A stretch of 64,000 nucleotides of DNA from Candidatus Marsarchaeota archaeon (lineage in GTDB: Archaea; Micrarchaeota; Micrarchaeia; Micrarchaeales; Micrarchaeaceae): NCBI GenBank assembly GCA_023473665.1, contig JAMCYM010000003.1:124001-188000 (forward strand), written 5' to 3'. The position numbers and the translations under genes are program-made. The notes under the pieces are model-generated. The model had not been told where the DNA came from, did no database searches, and worked only from the letters and a program-made list of their open reading frames with translations. Shown here in pieces: positions 8,541 through 16,678 of the stretch (positions are counted from its first letter, which is position 1; every line of letters begins with the position of its first letter).

Positions 8541-9272
8541 TTGGCGTACGGGAGGCGCAAGCGGAACATCGGCGCGCATGCGCACTCAAGCCGCGCGGGT
8601 TATTCTTTTGAGGCAAGCCATCCCAACATAAGGTACATATTCTATTTGTCGCTGGCAGTATGCATTCTGCTCGGTTTCATAGTGTTCGGCGCGCTGTATG
8701 CCGCGGGGCTGGTGAACCTTGCAACGGCCGAGGCCGGTTCATCGATGGCGCTCTCGCTGTTCTTCCTGCTTGTCGTTTTCTCATACCTGCTCTGGAGGGG
8801 CCGCACGCTCAGGCAGATAATATCATCGCTGGGGCTCTCGCGCTCTGCGCTGACCGCCAGGAACATAGGCATAGGCGTTGCGTTGTTCGCAGCAATACTC
8901 GTCGTCGAGCTCGCTATCGGGGCGTTTTCTGTCGTTACGGGCATAAGCCTGCCTACCAACACGGCGCAGATATTCTCCGGCCTGCCCGCATATTTCCTCG
9001 CGTTCGCATTGATAGTGGCGCCGCTGGACGAGGAGATTCTGTTCAGGGGGTTCATGGTTCCGCGCATAGGCATAGTGCTCAGTGCCCTGCTCTTCGGCCT
9101 GCTGCACCTGCTCAGCTACCTCTCCATATCGGAGTTTATAGCCGCGCTGGCCTTCGGCCTGCTAGCCGGCTACGTCTTCAGGCGCACGGGCTCTCTCTAT
9201 CCCAGCATAGCGGCGCACATGCTGGTCAACGCTCTAGGCATATTGGCGCTGATCGCCTCAATGGCGTTGTAG
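8541..9272 (+). CDS. CPBP-family intramembrane metalloprotease
   Basis: A 243-residue multipass membrane protein with the three CAAX-protease/bacteriocin-processing motifs: DEEILFRG (glutamates and arginine of motif 1), FGLLHL (motif 2) and HMLVNALG (motif 3). Six to seven hydrophobic helices are visible. The substrate is unknown; in archaea these often process or protect against peptides. It starts with TTG directly after eS31, with GGTG of the previous coding end serving as SD, so it is likely translated from the aIF5A transcript. Confidence 0.85.
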   Translation: MAYGRRKRNIGAHAHSSRAGYSFEASHPNIRYIFYLSLAVCILLGFIVFGALYAAGLVNLATAEAGSSMALSLFFLLVVFSYLLWRGRTLRQIISSLGLSRSALTARNIGIGVALFAAILVVELAIGAFSVVTGISLPTNTAQIFSGLPAYFLAFALIVAPLDEEILFRGFMVPRIGIVLSALLFGLLHLLSYLSISEFIAALAFGLLAGYVFRRTGSLYPSIAAHMLVNALGILALIASMAL

Positions 9273-9279
9273 TGATGCT

Positions 9280-9999
9280 ATGCTCAGGGTTGCGATGGTA
9301 GAACCGGAATACCAGATCAACCTCGGATACGCTGCAAGGGTGCTCAAGAATTTCGGCCTAAAGCGCATCTACCTGATAAACCCCAAGTGCGATTACAAGG
9401 GCAGGCAGGCCTTGAAGTACGCAAAGCACGCCAGCGACATTCTCGAGCATGCTGTCGTGTGCAGCAGCATAGGACAGGCATCTAAGGGCAGCCTGCTCGT
9501 CGGCACAACAGCATTGTGGCGGAAGACAGAGGCAGGCATGCACAACGTATACACGCTTGAGGGCGCAAGGCGCCTCATGCGCCGCTCCCGCGACGTCACA
9601 TTGCTCATCGGCCGCGATGGCACGGGCCTTACCAGGGAAGAGCTGGCCGGCTGCGATGCCACCGTATTCATACCGGCTTCAGACGACTATCCTACGCTTA
9701 ACATAACGCATGCCCTGGCCATCATGCTCTACGGGCTGCTATATGCGGAACACAGCAAAGCGCACAGCGAAATAGGCAATCTCTACGCCGGTCCGCGCGA
9801 TATCGCTGTGGTGAAGAAGCTATTCGACTCGTTCATAGCAGGCAAGGGCTACATACGCGACAAGCGCTCCGTATCGAACGCGTTCTATCACATGATAAGG
9901 AGATCCGCGCCTACGAAGCAGGAACTGCGCACGCTCGCAGCTGCATTCTCGCTGAGAGCCGCAGCCGCAAGCAAAACAGGGAAAAGAAAAAAGGGCTGA
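9280..9999 (+). CDS. trmJ: SPOUT RNA 2'-O-methyltransferase, TrmJ-like
   Basis: A 239-residue protein of the SpoU/TrmH superfamily that forms knotted dimers and methylates ribose 2'-OH. Motif 1 EPEYQINLGYAARVLKNFG, motif 2 LLIGRDGTGLTREEL and motif 3 IPASDDYPTLNITHALAIM match TrmJ (position 32 of tRNA) best. The C-terminal ~75 residues form a helical extension ending in a basic tail. It lies 7 bp after the CPBP gene and is probably the last gene of that operon. Confidence 0.85.
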   Translation: MLRVAMVEPEYQINLGYAARVLKNFGLKRIYLINPKCDYKGRQALKYAKHASDILEHAVVCSSIGQASKGSLLVGTTALWRKTEAGMHNVYTLEGARRLMRRSRDVTLLIGRDGTGLTREELAGCDATVFIPASDDYPTLNITHALAIMLYGLLYAEHSKAHSEIGNLYAGPRDIAVVKKLFDSFIAGKGYIRDKRSVSNAFYHMIRRSAPTKQELRTLAAAFSLRAAAASKTGKRKKG

Positions 10000-10003
10000 A
10001 CAG

Positions 10004-10375
10004 TCAGGCCTGTGGCTTCTGCTTCTTTATTATCTTTACCTTTGCCGGAGTGAGCAGTATCTTCTCGTTGTCCAGCATGGCTATGTCGCCGTTCATCTTG
10101 GATATATAATCCTTGAGCGTGTCTATCATTCCCTTCAGCGTGTTCTGCCTCTTGGACATCTCGGCTATGTTCATGAGTATGAGATTGCGCTTGTTCAGCT
10201 CCCCCTCTATCAGGGCGATGTCCTCCTCGCCTTTGAGCACAACCGGCTTTACGTAGAAATCAGCCGGCTCGTTGAGCACGTCAACGTTCTCCATCTCCTC
10301 CGAATTCATGTACTCTTCGACGTTAAGCTCCTTCGAGAGTCCGAGCCCTTTTCCCATTCTATCAAAAATACCCAT
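10004..10375 (-). CDS. sepF: Archaeal SepF, membrane anchor of FtsZ
   Basis: A 123-residue protein with an amphipathic N-terminal membrane-targeting helix (MGIFDRMGKGLGL), a flexible acidic linker and the SepF core (KPVVLKGEEDIALIEGELNK, LILMNIAEMSKR, GDIAMLDNEKILLTPAKVKI). Archaeal SepF tethers FtsZ to the membrane at midcell, so this is the partner of the two FtsZ proteins 3-5 kb upstream. GGTGACC directly before the ATG fixes the start. A TTTAAAAAATATA box sits about 50 bp upstream. Confidence 0.9.
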   Translation of the reverse strand: MGIFDRMGKGLGLSKELNVEEYMNSEEMENVDVLNEPADFYVKPVVLKGEEDIALIEGELNKRNLILMNIAEMSKRQNTLKGMIDTLKDYISKMNGDIAMLDNEKILLTPAKVKIIKKQKPQA

Positions 10376-10552
10376 GTGGTCACCATGTAGGTCGTGTCAC
10401 GCTATATTCCATGTTATATTTTTTAAACCTTTCTGTAAGCGGCGCATAACGGAAGTGTCCGTCGACGGCAAATTCCGGTGCATTCCTGGCCCTTCAGGAA
10501 GCATGCTCTCTGATAAGGTTTAAAAGTCTATTTGCATATGCTTACTGAGTAA

Positions 10553-10924
10553 ATGCTGCAGCTCAAGCGCGTATACGAAAAGGCCGAGATAAGGGACGGC
10601 ACGCGCATACTCGTCGACAGACTCTGGCCGAGGGGGATAAGGCGGAGCACTGCGACCGTAGACCTGTGGATGAAGAACGTTGCGCCGAGCAAGGAGCTCA
10701 GGAAGTGGTTCCTTCACGACCCGGCGAAATGGCAGGAGTTCAAGAAGCGCTACAGGGCGGAGCTGCGCGACAGCAGGGCCTTCCTAAAGCTCGTCGAGAT
10801 TGCGCGCACCACGGATCCGCTTACGCTGCTCTACGCGGCGCGCGACACGAAGCGCAACAATGCAGTGGTGCTCATGTCGATGCTCAAGCAGCGCCTGGAA
10901 AACATTAGGCTCCACGAGCGCTAA
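10553..10924 (+). CDS. DUF488 family protein, YeaO type
   Basis: A 123-residue protein matching the YeaO-like branch of DUF488: RILVDRLWPRGIRR near residue 20, LRKWFLHDPAKWQEFKKRY in the middle and TLLYAARDTKRNNAVVL near the end. The biochemical function of the family is unsettled. A TATA box GTTTAAAAG (about 10517-10526) lies 27 bp before the ATG, so the mRNA is nearly leaderless. It converges with the CoA-binding protein with no gap. A second, distant DUF488 protein is encoded at 28.2 kb. Confidence 0.85.
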   Translation: MLQLKRVYEKAEIRDGTRILVDRLWPRGIRRSTATVDLWMKNVAPSKELRKWFLHDPAKWQEFKKRYRAELRDSRAFLKLVEIARTTDPLTLLYAARDTKRNNAVVLMSMLKQRLENIRLHER

Positions 10925-11344
10925 TCACTTAATGCCTTCGATGAGCCTGTAGTGCATCTTCATCATGCACCTGTCCATCACGAAGAGCATGCCATGCTCG
11001 TCAGCGAACCTTTGCGCCCATTCGCTCACTATGCCCTCCTGCAGCCACAGCGCCTTGGCCCCTATCTTCAGCGCCTCCTCGGCAATTTTCGGCACTTCTG
11101 TTGCAGGCCTGAACACATCCACCACGTCGACCTGCTCTTTTACGTCCGCCAGGCTGGCATAGGCCCTCTCACCGAGTATTGTGCTGGCATTCGGGTTGAC
11201 AGGTATTATCCTGTAACCATGCTGCTGCAGATACTCGGGCACGTCGTGGCTGGGCTTGCCCTCATTCCTGGAGCAGCCCACTACTGCTATAGTGTGGAAA
11301 GCCCTTAGTATGCGCTCCGCCACAACGTCTGCGCTTGCCATCAT
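10925..11344 (-). CDS. CoA-binding domain protein (YccU-like)
   Basis: A 139-residue Rossmann-fold protein of the small CoA_binding family: IAVVGCSRNEGKPSHDVPEYL at the N-terminus, IIPVNPNA, then VDVVDVFRPATEVP and ALWLQEG. Members bind CoA or a related nucleotide; the role is unknown. Longer upstream frames exist but overlap the divergent PIN gene. The double ATG at 11344/11341 sits 25 bp from the shared TATA element, so the transcript is leaderless. Confidence 0.87.
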   Translation of the reverse strand: MMASADVVAERILRAFHTIAVVGCSRNEGKPSHDVPEYLQQHGYRIIPVNPNASTILGERAYASLADVKEQVDVVDVFRPATEVPKIAEEALKIGAKALWLQEGIVSEWAQRFADEHGMLFVMDRCMMKMHYRLIEGIK

Positions 11345-11364
11345 ACCATTCGGTGCCCGTGCAT

Positions 11365-11372
11365 TATTAATA
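11365..11372. promoter_or_regulatory. Shared bidirectional TATA element
   Basis: TATTAATA is a perfect palindrome centred between the ATG of the CoA-binding protein (11344, minus) and the ATG of the PIN protein (11395, plus). It is about 25 and 26 bp from each, exactly the archaeal TATA-to-start distance, with no other AT-rich box in the 50-bp gap. One TBP site probably serves both leaderless transcripts. Confidence 0.65.
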
Positions 11373-11394
11373 TCTTGGCCGGCAATACAAACCG

Positions 11395-11766
11395 ATGGGT
11401 TACGCCATAGTGGACACGAGCTCCATACTTTTCGGCCTTGCGCACAGGAAGGACGTCTTCGAGATAGTGGAGCGCTCGCTCCCGGGCTATGCACCGCTCA
11501 TATCCAAGGGCATAATGCGCGAGCTGGGGCACCATTCGCTGAACAAGGGCACCAATGGAGCCGCAGCCAGGGCCGCCCTCTCCATACTAAAACTTAAAAA
11601 GATTAGAGTTGATAATACAAGCAGCAACGTCGACTCCTGGATACTGAGGAAAGCAGCATCCGAGGCCGGCACGCTCGTAGTGACTAACGATACTGCTCTC
11701 CTCACGAAACTCAGGCTCGTCGGGGTGAGGACGATGAAACTTTCCAAGAGCGGGAAGCTGAAATGA
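11395..11766 (+). CDS. PIN-domain ribonuclease (Fcf1/VapC9-like)
   Basis: A 123-residue PIN domain: VDTSS with the first catalytic Asp (residue 7), a Glu in IMRELGHH, and the C-terminal acidic pair in VVTNDTALLTKL. Archaeal proteins of this group sit next to rpo7 and are thought to act in rRNA processing rather than as toxins. No antitoxin-like gene is adjacent here, which agrees. It is leaderless from the shared TATA box and is followed 53 bp later by rpo7. Confidence 0.85.
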   Translation: MGYAIVDTSSILFGLAHRKDVFEIVERSLPGYAPLISKGIMRELGHHSLNKGTNGAAARAALSILKLKKIRVDNTSSNVDSWILRKAASEAGTLVVTNDTALLTKLRLVGVRTMKLSKSGKLK

Positions 11767-11819
11767 CGGGCAATGCGACAACGCATGCCATTTATTGCTC
11801 AACCTAGCGGTGGGATAAA

Positions 11820-12416
11820 ATGTACACGATGTATTCGGTCAAGGACACGTTCAAGTTACCTCCGGAGTATTTCGACAAGGACATAGAAAGGGTCGCGACA
11901 GAGGTGCTCGAGGGCAAGTACGAGGGCGTGATAGACAAGAACATGGGCGTGATAATTGCAGTGTTCAACGTCAGGGACATAAGCGACGGCATGATATACC
12001 CTGGCGATCCTGCCACGCACCACTCGGCAGAGTTCGACGTGCTGGCCTTCATGCCAAAGATCGATGAGATCGTGGCGGGCGAAGTGACGGAACTGGTGGA
12101 GTTCGGCGCGTTCGTGCGCATAGGCCCCATGGACGGCTTGGTGCACGTATCGCAGATAACGGACGAGTTCCTGACATACGACAAGCGCGTCCCCGCATTC
12201 GTTTCGAAGCGCAGCGGCAAGAGCCTGAAGAAGGGCGACCTCGTCTATGCAAAGATATCAACAGTGAGCATAAAGAACTCGGTAAAGGACTCCAAGATAG
12301 CGCTTACCATGAGGCCGGAGGGTCTTGGCAAACTGGACTGGGCTGCAATGTCGGAATCGCGGGCCCGCAAGGCGAAAGGCAGGCAGGGCGGCAGTAACAG
12401 GAGATCGCAGAGGTGA
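11820..12416 (+). CDS. rpo7: RNA polymerase subunit Rpo7 (RpoE')
   Basis: A 198-residue stalk subunit that, with Rpo4, binds nascent RNA and helps open the promoter. The N-terminal RNP-like domain (YSVKDTFKLPPEYF) is followed by an S1/OB domain (GEVTELVEFGAFVRIGPMDG, GLVHVSQI) and a basic C-terminal tail. A strong SD (GGTGGGAT) lies just upstream of the ATG. Spt4 follows at 4 bp. Confidence 0.95.
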   Translation: MYTMYSVKDTFKLPPEYFDKDIERVATEVLEGKYEGVIDKNMGVIIAVFNVRDISDGMIYPGDPATHHSAEFDVLAFMPKIDEIVAGEVTELVEFGAFVRIGPMDGLVHVSQITDEFLTYDKRVPAFVSKRSGKSLKKGDLVYAKISTVSIKNSVKDSKIALTMRPEGLGKLDWAAMSESRARKAKGRQGGSNRRSQR

Positions 12417-12420
12417 TGCT

Positions 12421-12612
12421 ATGGAAGAACTAGCATGCAAAAACTGCAGGATCATAATAAGCCATGGCGACAAGTGCCCGCTGTGCGGCTCTACCGACCT
12501 CACATCGAGGTGGAACGGCTACGTGATAATGCTCAATGCCGACAAATCAGACATAGCCAAGAAGCTCGGCCTGAAGGTCAACAGCGTCTTCGCGCTGAAC
12601 GTGAAGGAATAG
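12421..12612 (+). CDS. spt4: Transcription elongation factor Spt4 (RpoE'')
   Basis: A 63-residue zinc protein: CKNC and CPLC ligand pairs, then STDLTSRWNGYVIML, the canonical Spt4 body. It binds Spt5 and keeps the polymerase clamp closed. The start is the ATG after the Rpo7 stop; a longer in-frame extension would lie inside rpo7 and is rejected. The rpo7-spt4 pair is conserved in archaea. Confidence 0.95.
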   Translation: MEELACKNCRIIISHGDKCPLCGSTDLTSRWNGYVIMLNADKSDIAKKLGLKVNSVFALNVKE

Positions 12613-12615
12613 CCT

Positions 12616-13338
12616 TCATTCCTGGCTTTTCTCGGTTTCAGTAGCATTCTGCTTTTCGTCGGGCTTGCTCCTCAGGTACTCCTCCCTGACCTCTATCTTC
12701 TCTATCCCTTTCAGGTAGGCGAACGCCGAGGCCATCATGCTCGCCCTGTTCACGAAGTAATCAGCATCCTTCTTTACCTTGTTGTCAAAATACATGTCAA
12801 GCTCGCCACCTTTCACCTCGACGGAAGTCGGCGTCACATCGTAGGTCTTGCACAGCGCCTCGGCCTTCTCCTTGTCGGTCTGCAGGCGTCTGATCACGGC
12901 GACATCGTATTTTATGCTCTTGCCGGCATCTGGATGGTTGGCATCGACCACAACGCGCCCTGACCCGACGCTCTTCACAGTCGCAGCTATGTTGTCCAGA
13001 TTGATGCGCATGCCCGGATACGGGTCTATCTTCTGGGTCCTGAACTCAGACAGCGGCATGACCCTGACGAGCTGCTCGTCCCTGTTGCCGAATGCGTCTT
13101 CCGGCCCTAGCACGAAGCTCTTCTTCTGGCCGACATCCATGCCCCTGAGCTCCCGCTCAAGGCCCTTCACTATCGCGTTGGCCCCTATGACAACCAGCGT
13201 AGGCCCGTAATGCATGTCCTTGCCGTATATGCCGGCGCTCTTCGCCGCCTGCTCGCTTGTAGTAGCTATCACGCTGCCATCAGCCGCGTCGCTTGCCGTG
13301 TAATCTATCTCTACAAAATCGCCGTCCGCAAAAGCCAT
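12616..13338 (-). CDS. slyD: FKBP-type peptidyl-prolyl isomerase with insert-in-flap domain
   Basis: A 240-residue protein of the long archaeal FKBP class. FVEIDYTASDAADGSVIATT opens the FKBP core, VIGANAIVKGLERELRGMDVG is its second signature and ALGPEDAFG-like VLGPEDAFGNRDEQLV leads into the flap. A C-terminal domain of about 95 residues follows, ending in a charged tail. It likely assists protein folding in the cytosol. The ATG at 13338 has a GGTTG SD; upstream in-frame codons lie in the promoter (TATA TTTTTATAT near 13410-13418). Confidence 0.88.
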   Translation of the reverse strand: MAFADGDFVEIDYTASDAADGSVIATTSEQAAKSAGIYGKDMHYGPTLVVIGANAIVKGLERELRGMDVGQKKSFVLGPEDAFGNRDEQLVRVMPLSEFRTQKIDPYPGMRINLDNIAATVKSVGSGRVVVDANHPDAGKSIKYDVAVIRRLQTDKEKAEALCKTYDVTPTSVEVKGGELDMYFDNKVKKDADYFVNRASMMASAFAYLKGIEKIEVREEYLRSKPDEKQNATETEKSQE

Positions 13339-13465
13339 AATACAACCTTTTCCAACTGGAACCTGCAGGAAGAAGCCAAAACTCCCGACTGCAGAATACA
13401 TTTTCACTGATACATATAAAAACATTAAATAAAAACCTGCTACTGCATTCTGTTTGGTGTGCATT

Positions 13466-14086
13466 ATGGAAAGCAATGCCAAGGCTGGCAGGCGACGCGG
13501 CTACCTTATGCTTATCGGCACGATCATAGTTGCTGTCATGTTCGTCAGCTCCTACCTGGTATCGAACAACAGCCAAGGCAGCGCTACGACCACCAAGACA
13601 ACCATACCATCGAACGTCAAGTCCTACTTCGCCACGAACGACAGCGTGCCGGCCACGCTGCGCGGCTATGGCAGTACGCTTTCCCTTACTATCGCAAACA
13701 ACACTACCGATATAAATTCAGTCACTGGCATACTGAGCAACCTGACCAGCGAAGGCGCTATCAGCTACACGCCGCGCGGGAACACGTTCTCCGTGCTGCT
13801 GTTCAGCAACCTGACTCCATATTCTCTCGAGCAGGAGCTCTCCAATGCTATAGGCCCGGCTTCAATCAAGAACGCAAGCGCCGTGGCATACGTCAGCCTT
13901 CCCGCAATTGTGCCGATGTATATAGGCGGCCAGCCAATCAGGGTAGCAATTGGCAATTCGACGCAGTATCCAATAACTCTTCCCAGACTCGAACCAGAAG
14001 AGTCTTTCGTGCTGGTTGGGGTGCAGGCCCTTGTCACGACAAGCGGCCAGGTATATAATAACAGCATCCGTGTAATATACAAGTAG
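13466..14086 (+). CDS. Membrane-anchored extracytoplasmic protein, unknown
   Basis: A 206-residue protein with a basic N-terminus, one hydrophobic helix (residues ~13-34) and a Ser/Thr-rich outer part carrying several N-glycosylation sequons (NDS, NNT, NLT, NAS, NST, NNS). I recognise no domain. An SD-like GGTGTG precedes the ATG at 13466. It is divergent from the FKBP gene and ends 11 bp before GluRS, so it may share a transcript with it. Confidence 0.75.
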   Translation: MESNAKAGRRRGYLMLIGTIIVAVMFVSSYLVSNNSQGSATTTKTTIPSNVKSYFATNDSVPATLRGYGSTLSLTIANNTTDINSVTGILSNLTSEGAISYTPRGNTFSVLLFSNLTPYSLEQELSNAIGPASIKNASAVAYVSLPAIVPMYIGGQPIRVAIGNSTQYPITLPRLEPEESFVLVGVQALVTTSGQVYNNSIRVIYK

Positions 14087-14097
14087 GGCAGTTTTGC

Positions 14098-15825
14098 ATG
14101 CTGAGCGAAAGGACGAAAGAGCTTGTCAGGAAGTATGCCGTAAAGAACGCGTCGGATTACGGCAAGGCGAACGAGGCGAGCGTCGTCAACAAGGTTTTGT
14201 CGCAGGCCCAGGACGCCAAGCAGAACATGCAGGAGCTCAGGCAGCTCGCGTCGCGCGTCGTGCAGGAGATAAACAGCATGAGCCCAGAGGAGCTTAGGGG
14301 ACCTTATGCCAACTATGCTGCGGAGTTTGCTGAGGAGGCCAAGGCCAAGACCGAACGCACAGCCAAGCCGAAGATGGCGCTGGATGGAGCTGTTGAGGGA
14401 GCGTTCGCGGCTCGCTACCCTCCGGAGCCTAGCGGTTACATGCATCTCGGTCATACAAAGCAGATATTCCTGAGCCAGGAGTTCTCCAAAATCTACAAGG
14501 GCAAGCTGTTCCTGTATTTCGACGATACGAACCCCAAGAAAGAGAAGCAGGAGTTTGTCGATGCGCTGAAGGCGGACCTTGCCTGGCTCGGCGTTAAGTT
14601 CGACGACGAATACTACGCTAGCGACAGCATAGAAAAGGTATATGAGCTGTGCAGGCGGCTGATAGCGGAGAGCAAGGCCTATGCATGCAGCTGCCCTCCC
14701 GACAAGATAAACAAGGACAGGTTCAGCGGTACGGCGTGCGAGCACAGGGACACGTCGCCGGAGCGGAACATGGTCCTGTTCGACGAGATGCTCGCCGGCA
14801 AATACGACGAAGGCAAGATAGTGATAAGGCTGAAGGCGGACATGGGCTCGCAGAACACCACGATGCGCGACCCCGCAATAATGAGGGTGGTAAAGTCGCC
14901 GCACTACCGCCAGGGCGATAAATACAAGGTATGGCCGGCATACTACATGAACACGCCCATCATGGACTCGCTGCACGGCGTTACCGACGTGCTGCGCGAC
15001 AAGAACTACGAGCAGTCGGAGGAGCTGTACAGGTTCATACTCAATGCGCTCAATATGCGCGTGCCAAACTTACATACGTTCTCGAGGCTGCGCATAGCGA
15101 ACAACATAACTCAGAAGAGCGAGATCCGGAAGCTCATAGACGAAGGCACGCTCAGGGGTTTCGACGATCCGCGCCTGATAACTATAGCAGCGTTGAGGCG
15201 GCGCGGTATAACTCCGCAGGCGATACGCGAGTTTGTCCTCAAGGCAGGCATGAGCAAGCTTGACACCACGGTTGACATGTCGGTGCTGCTGGCTGACAAC
15301 AAGCGCATCATTGATCAAGTATCTAAGCGCCTCTTCTTCGTGCAGGAGCCCGTCAGGATCACTGTGCGGGACGGCATGCCCAAGCGCGCCAGACTACCTC
15401 TGCATCCATCAAACGAAAGCCTGGGCTCCAGAGAATACGATCTCAGCGATACGATCTACATAAGCGGGCCCGACGCGGTCCGTCTGAGGCACGGCGACAT
15501 GCTGCACCTGAAAAATCTAATTACGATACGCGCGGCCAAAGAGGAAGCGAATAGCATCATCGCAGAGCCATGCGATGCGGGCGATGGAGTGCAGGTTGTG
15601 CAGTGGGTGCCAGAGCCCGACCATATGCCGTGCAGGGTCACCATGCCCCTGGACCTTCTTGATAATGAGGGCCGCATCAACAAGGGCAGCCTGAAGGTCG
15701 TTGACGGCTATGTGGAAAGCTATGCGGACAAGCTGGCAGAGCACGAGACAGTGCAGTTCGAGCGATTCGGCTTCTGCATACTTGACAGAAAGGAGCCGTT
15801 GGAGTTCATCTTCATCTCAAAGTGA
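14098..15825 (+). CDS. gltX: Glutamyl-tRNA synthetase, archaeal type
   Basis: A 575-residue class I enzyme charging tRNA-Glu (and, in archaea, usually mischarging tRNA-Gln). It has a ~90-residue helical N-terminal extension, the Rossmann core with RYPPEPSGYMHLGHTKQ (HIGH as HLGH), FDDTNP, the long insertion LHGVTDVLR, FDDPRLITIAALRRRGI, and the two beta-barrel anticodon domains (SREYDLSDTIYISGP, QVVQWVPE). The KMSKS-equivalent loop is degenerate (ITQKS, where archaeal relatives read LSKR); the lysine is kept. Convergent with the next gene (1-bp gap). Confidence 0.93.
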   Translation: MLSERTKELVRKYAVKNASDYGKANEASVVNKVLSQAQDAKQNMQELRQLASRVVQEINSMSPEELRGPYANYAAEFAEEAKAKTERTAKPKMALDGAVEGAFAARYPPEPSGYMHLGHTKQIFLSQEFSKIYKGKLFLYFDDTNPKKEKQEFVDALKADLAWLGVKFDDEYYASDSIEKVYELCRRLIAESKAYACSCPPDKINKDRFSGTACEHRDTSPERNMVLFDEMLAGKYDEGKIVIRLKADMGSQNTTMRDPAIMRVVKSPHYRQGDKYKVWPAYYMNTPIMDSLHGVTDVLRDKNYEQSEELYRFILNALNMRVPNLHTFSRLRIANNITQKSEIRKLIDEGTLRGFDDPRLITIAALRRRGITPQAIREFVLKAGMSKLDTTVDMSVLLADNKRIIDQVSKRLFFVQEPVRITVRDGMPKRARLPLHPSNESLGSREYDLSDTIYISGPDAVRLRHGDMLHLKNLITIRAAKEEANSIIAEPCDAGDGVQVVQWVPEPDHMPCRVTMPLDLLDNEGRINKGSLKVVDGYVESYADKLAEHETVQFERFGFCILDRKEPLEFIFISK

Positions 15826-15826
15826 G

Positions 15827-16642
15827 TCAGAGCTTGCTTGCCTCTCCATCAAGCGCCCTGATTGCGTCGCTGTCGACGTGCTTCTTAAGCGCGCCTAGGA
15901 GCCTTAATGCTTGTTTCTTGTCATGATTCTTCAGGAGCGCCAGCGCAATGTAGAAGAAAGCGTTTATAGAGAATGAGCCTGGCTTGGTGAGCTCTTCGGC
16001 ATGCCCGAGCATCTCATCGAAGCGCCCCGTCGCAGAACAGAACACCATTGCCGCATATTCGTGCACGTAATCGTTGCCAGAATCGGCCATTTCGCCGAGC
16101 ATCGCCCTAGCGGCCTTGTAGTCCCCTAACTTCACGTACGACATGAAGGCCGTGTATCTGCTGCTTGGAGATTCGCCGCCTGCGAGCGCAGCCCTGCACT
16201 GGCTTGCCGCCTTGTTGAAGAGCATCCTGGCCGTGGCGGCGTACCTCGCCGCGTTGCCCCTGTGCTCCGCGTTTTCCTCCATAAATCCCGGCCTGTCGTA
16301 GCTTATCTGCGCGACCTCGTAATTGGAACGCCTGCTGTACGCCAGCGCCTCAGCATAGACCAGCGAAGGCTCTGCATCCTTCTTTATTAGTTCATCGTAT
16401 GCAGCCAGCGCCTCGTCGTACATGTTGGCATACAGCTTTGCGTTTATGTCGTCGAGTGCAGCTACAAGGTCCGGCGACCGCTTGACCAGCATGTCTCTTC
16501 CCATCGAGATTGCGGATTCGCAGTTGTGGCATATGCCGAGCTGCCCTATGGAAGGAGTGATCAGGCCGCAGCTCCGGCACATCAGGTTGCTGGCCGAGGC
16601 TCCCATGGAATCGAGGATCTTGACATATCTGTTGACATCCAT
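15827..16642 (-). CDS. Zinc-ribbon plus TPR-like helical repeat protein, unknown
   Basis: A 271-residue protein. Near the N-terminus CRSCG...CHNC forms a zinc ribbon; the remainder is helical with TPR-like periodicity (AALDDINAKLYANMYDEALAAYDELIKK, YVKLGDYKAARAMLGEM, ALALLKNHDKKQALRLLGAL). Probably a protein-protein interaction module; partner unknown. A TTG at 16675 could extend it, but the ATG at 16642 is preferred. It lies just behind fibrillarin and may be co-transcribed with it. Confidence 0.72.
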   Translation of the reverse strand: MDVNRYVKILDSMGASASNLMCRSCGLITPSIGQLGICHNCESAISMGRDMLVKRSPDLVAALDDINAKLYANMYDEALAAYDELIKKDAEPSLVYAEALAYSRRSNYEVAQISYDRPGFMEENAEHRGNAARYAATARMLFNKAASQCRAALAGGESPSSRYTAFMSYVKLGDYKAARAMLGEMADSGNDYVHEYAAMVFCSATGRFDEMLGHAEELTKPGSFSINAFFYIALALLKNHDKKQALRLLGALKKHVDSDAIRALDGEASKL

Positions 16643-16678
16643 GTAGTTACCCGGTAATGCACACTGCCTATTCAAGCA

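Noticed and set aside
11395-11766. VapC toxin of a toxin-antitoxin pair
   Set aside because: No antitoxin-like small gene precedes it, and the neighbourhood (rpo7, spt4) matches the housekeeping PIN proteins of archaea.
12325-12420. N-terminal extension of Spt4
   Set aside because: Lies inside rpo7 in another frame; the family start matches the ATG at 12421.
13765-14976. 403-residue minus-strand frame across the GluRS start
   Set aside because: Antisense shadow in G+C-rich DNA; the GluRS motifs on the other strand are unequivocal.
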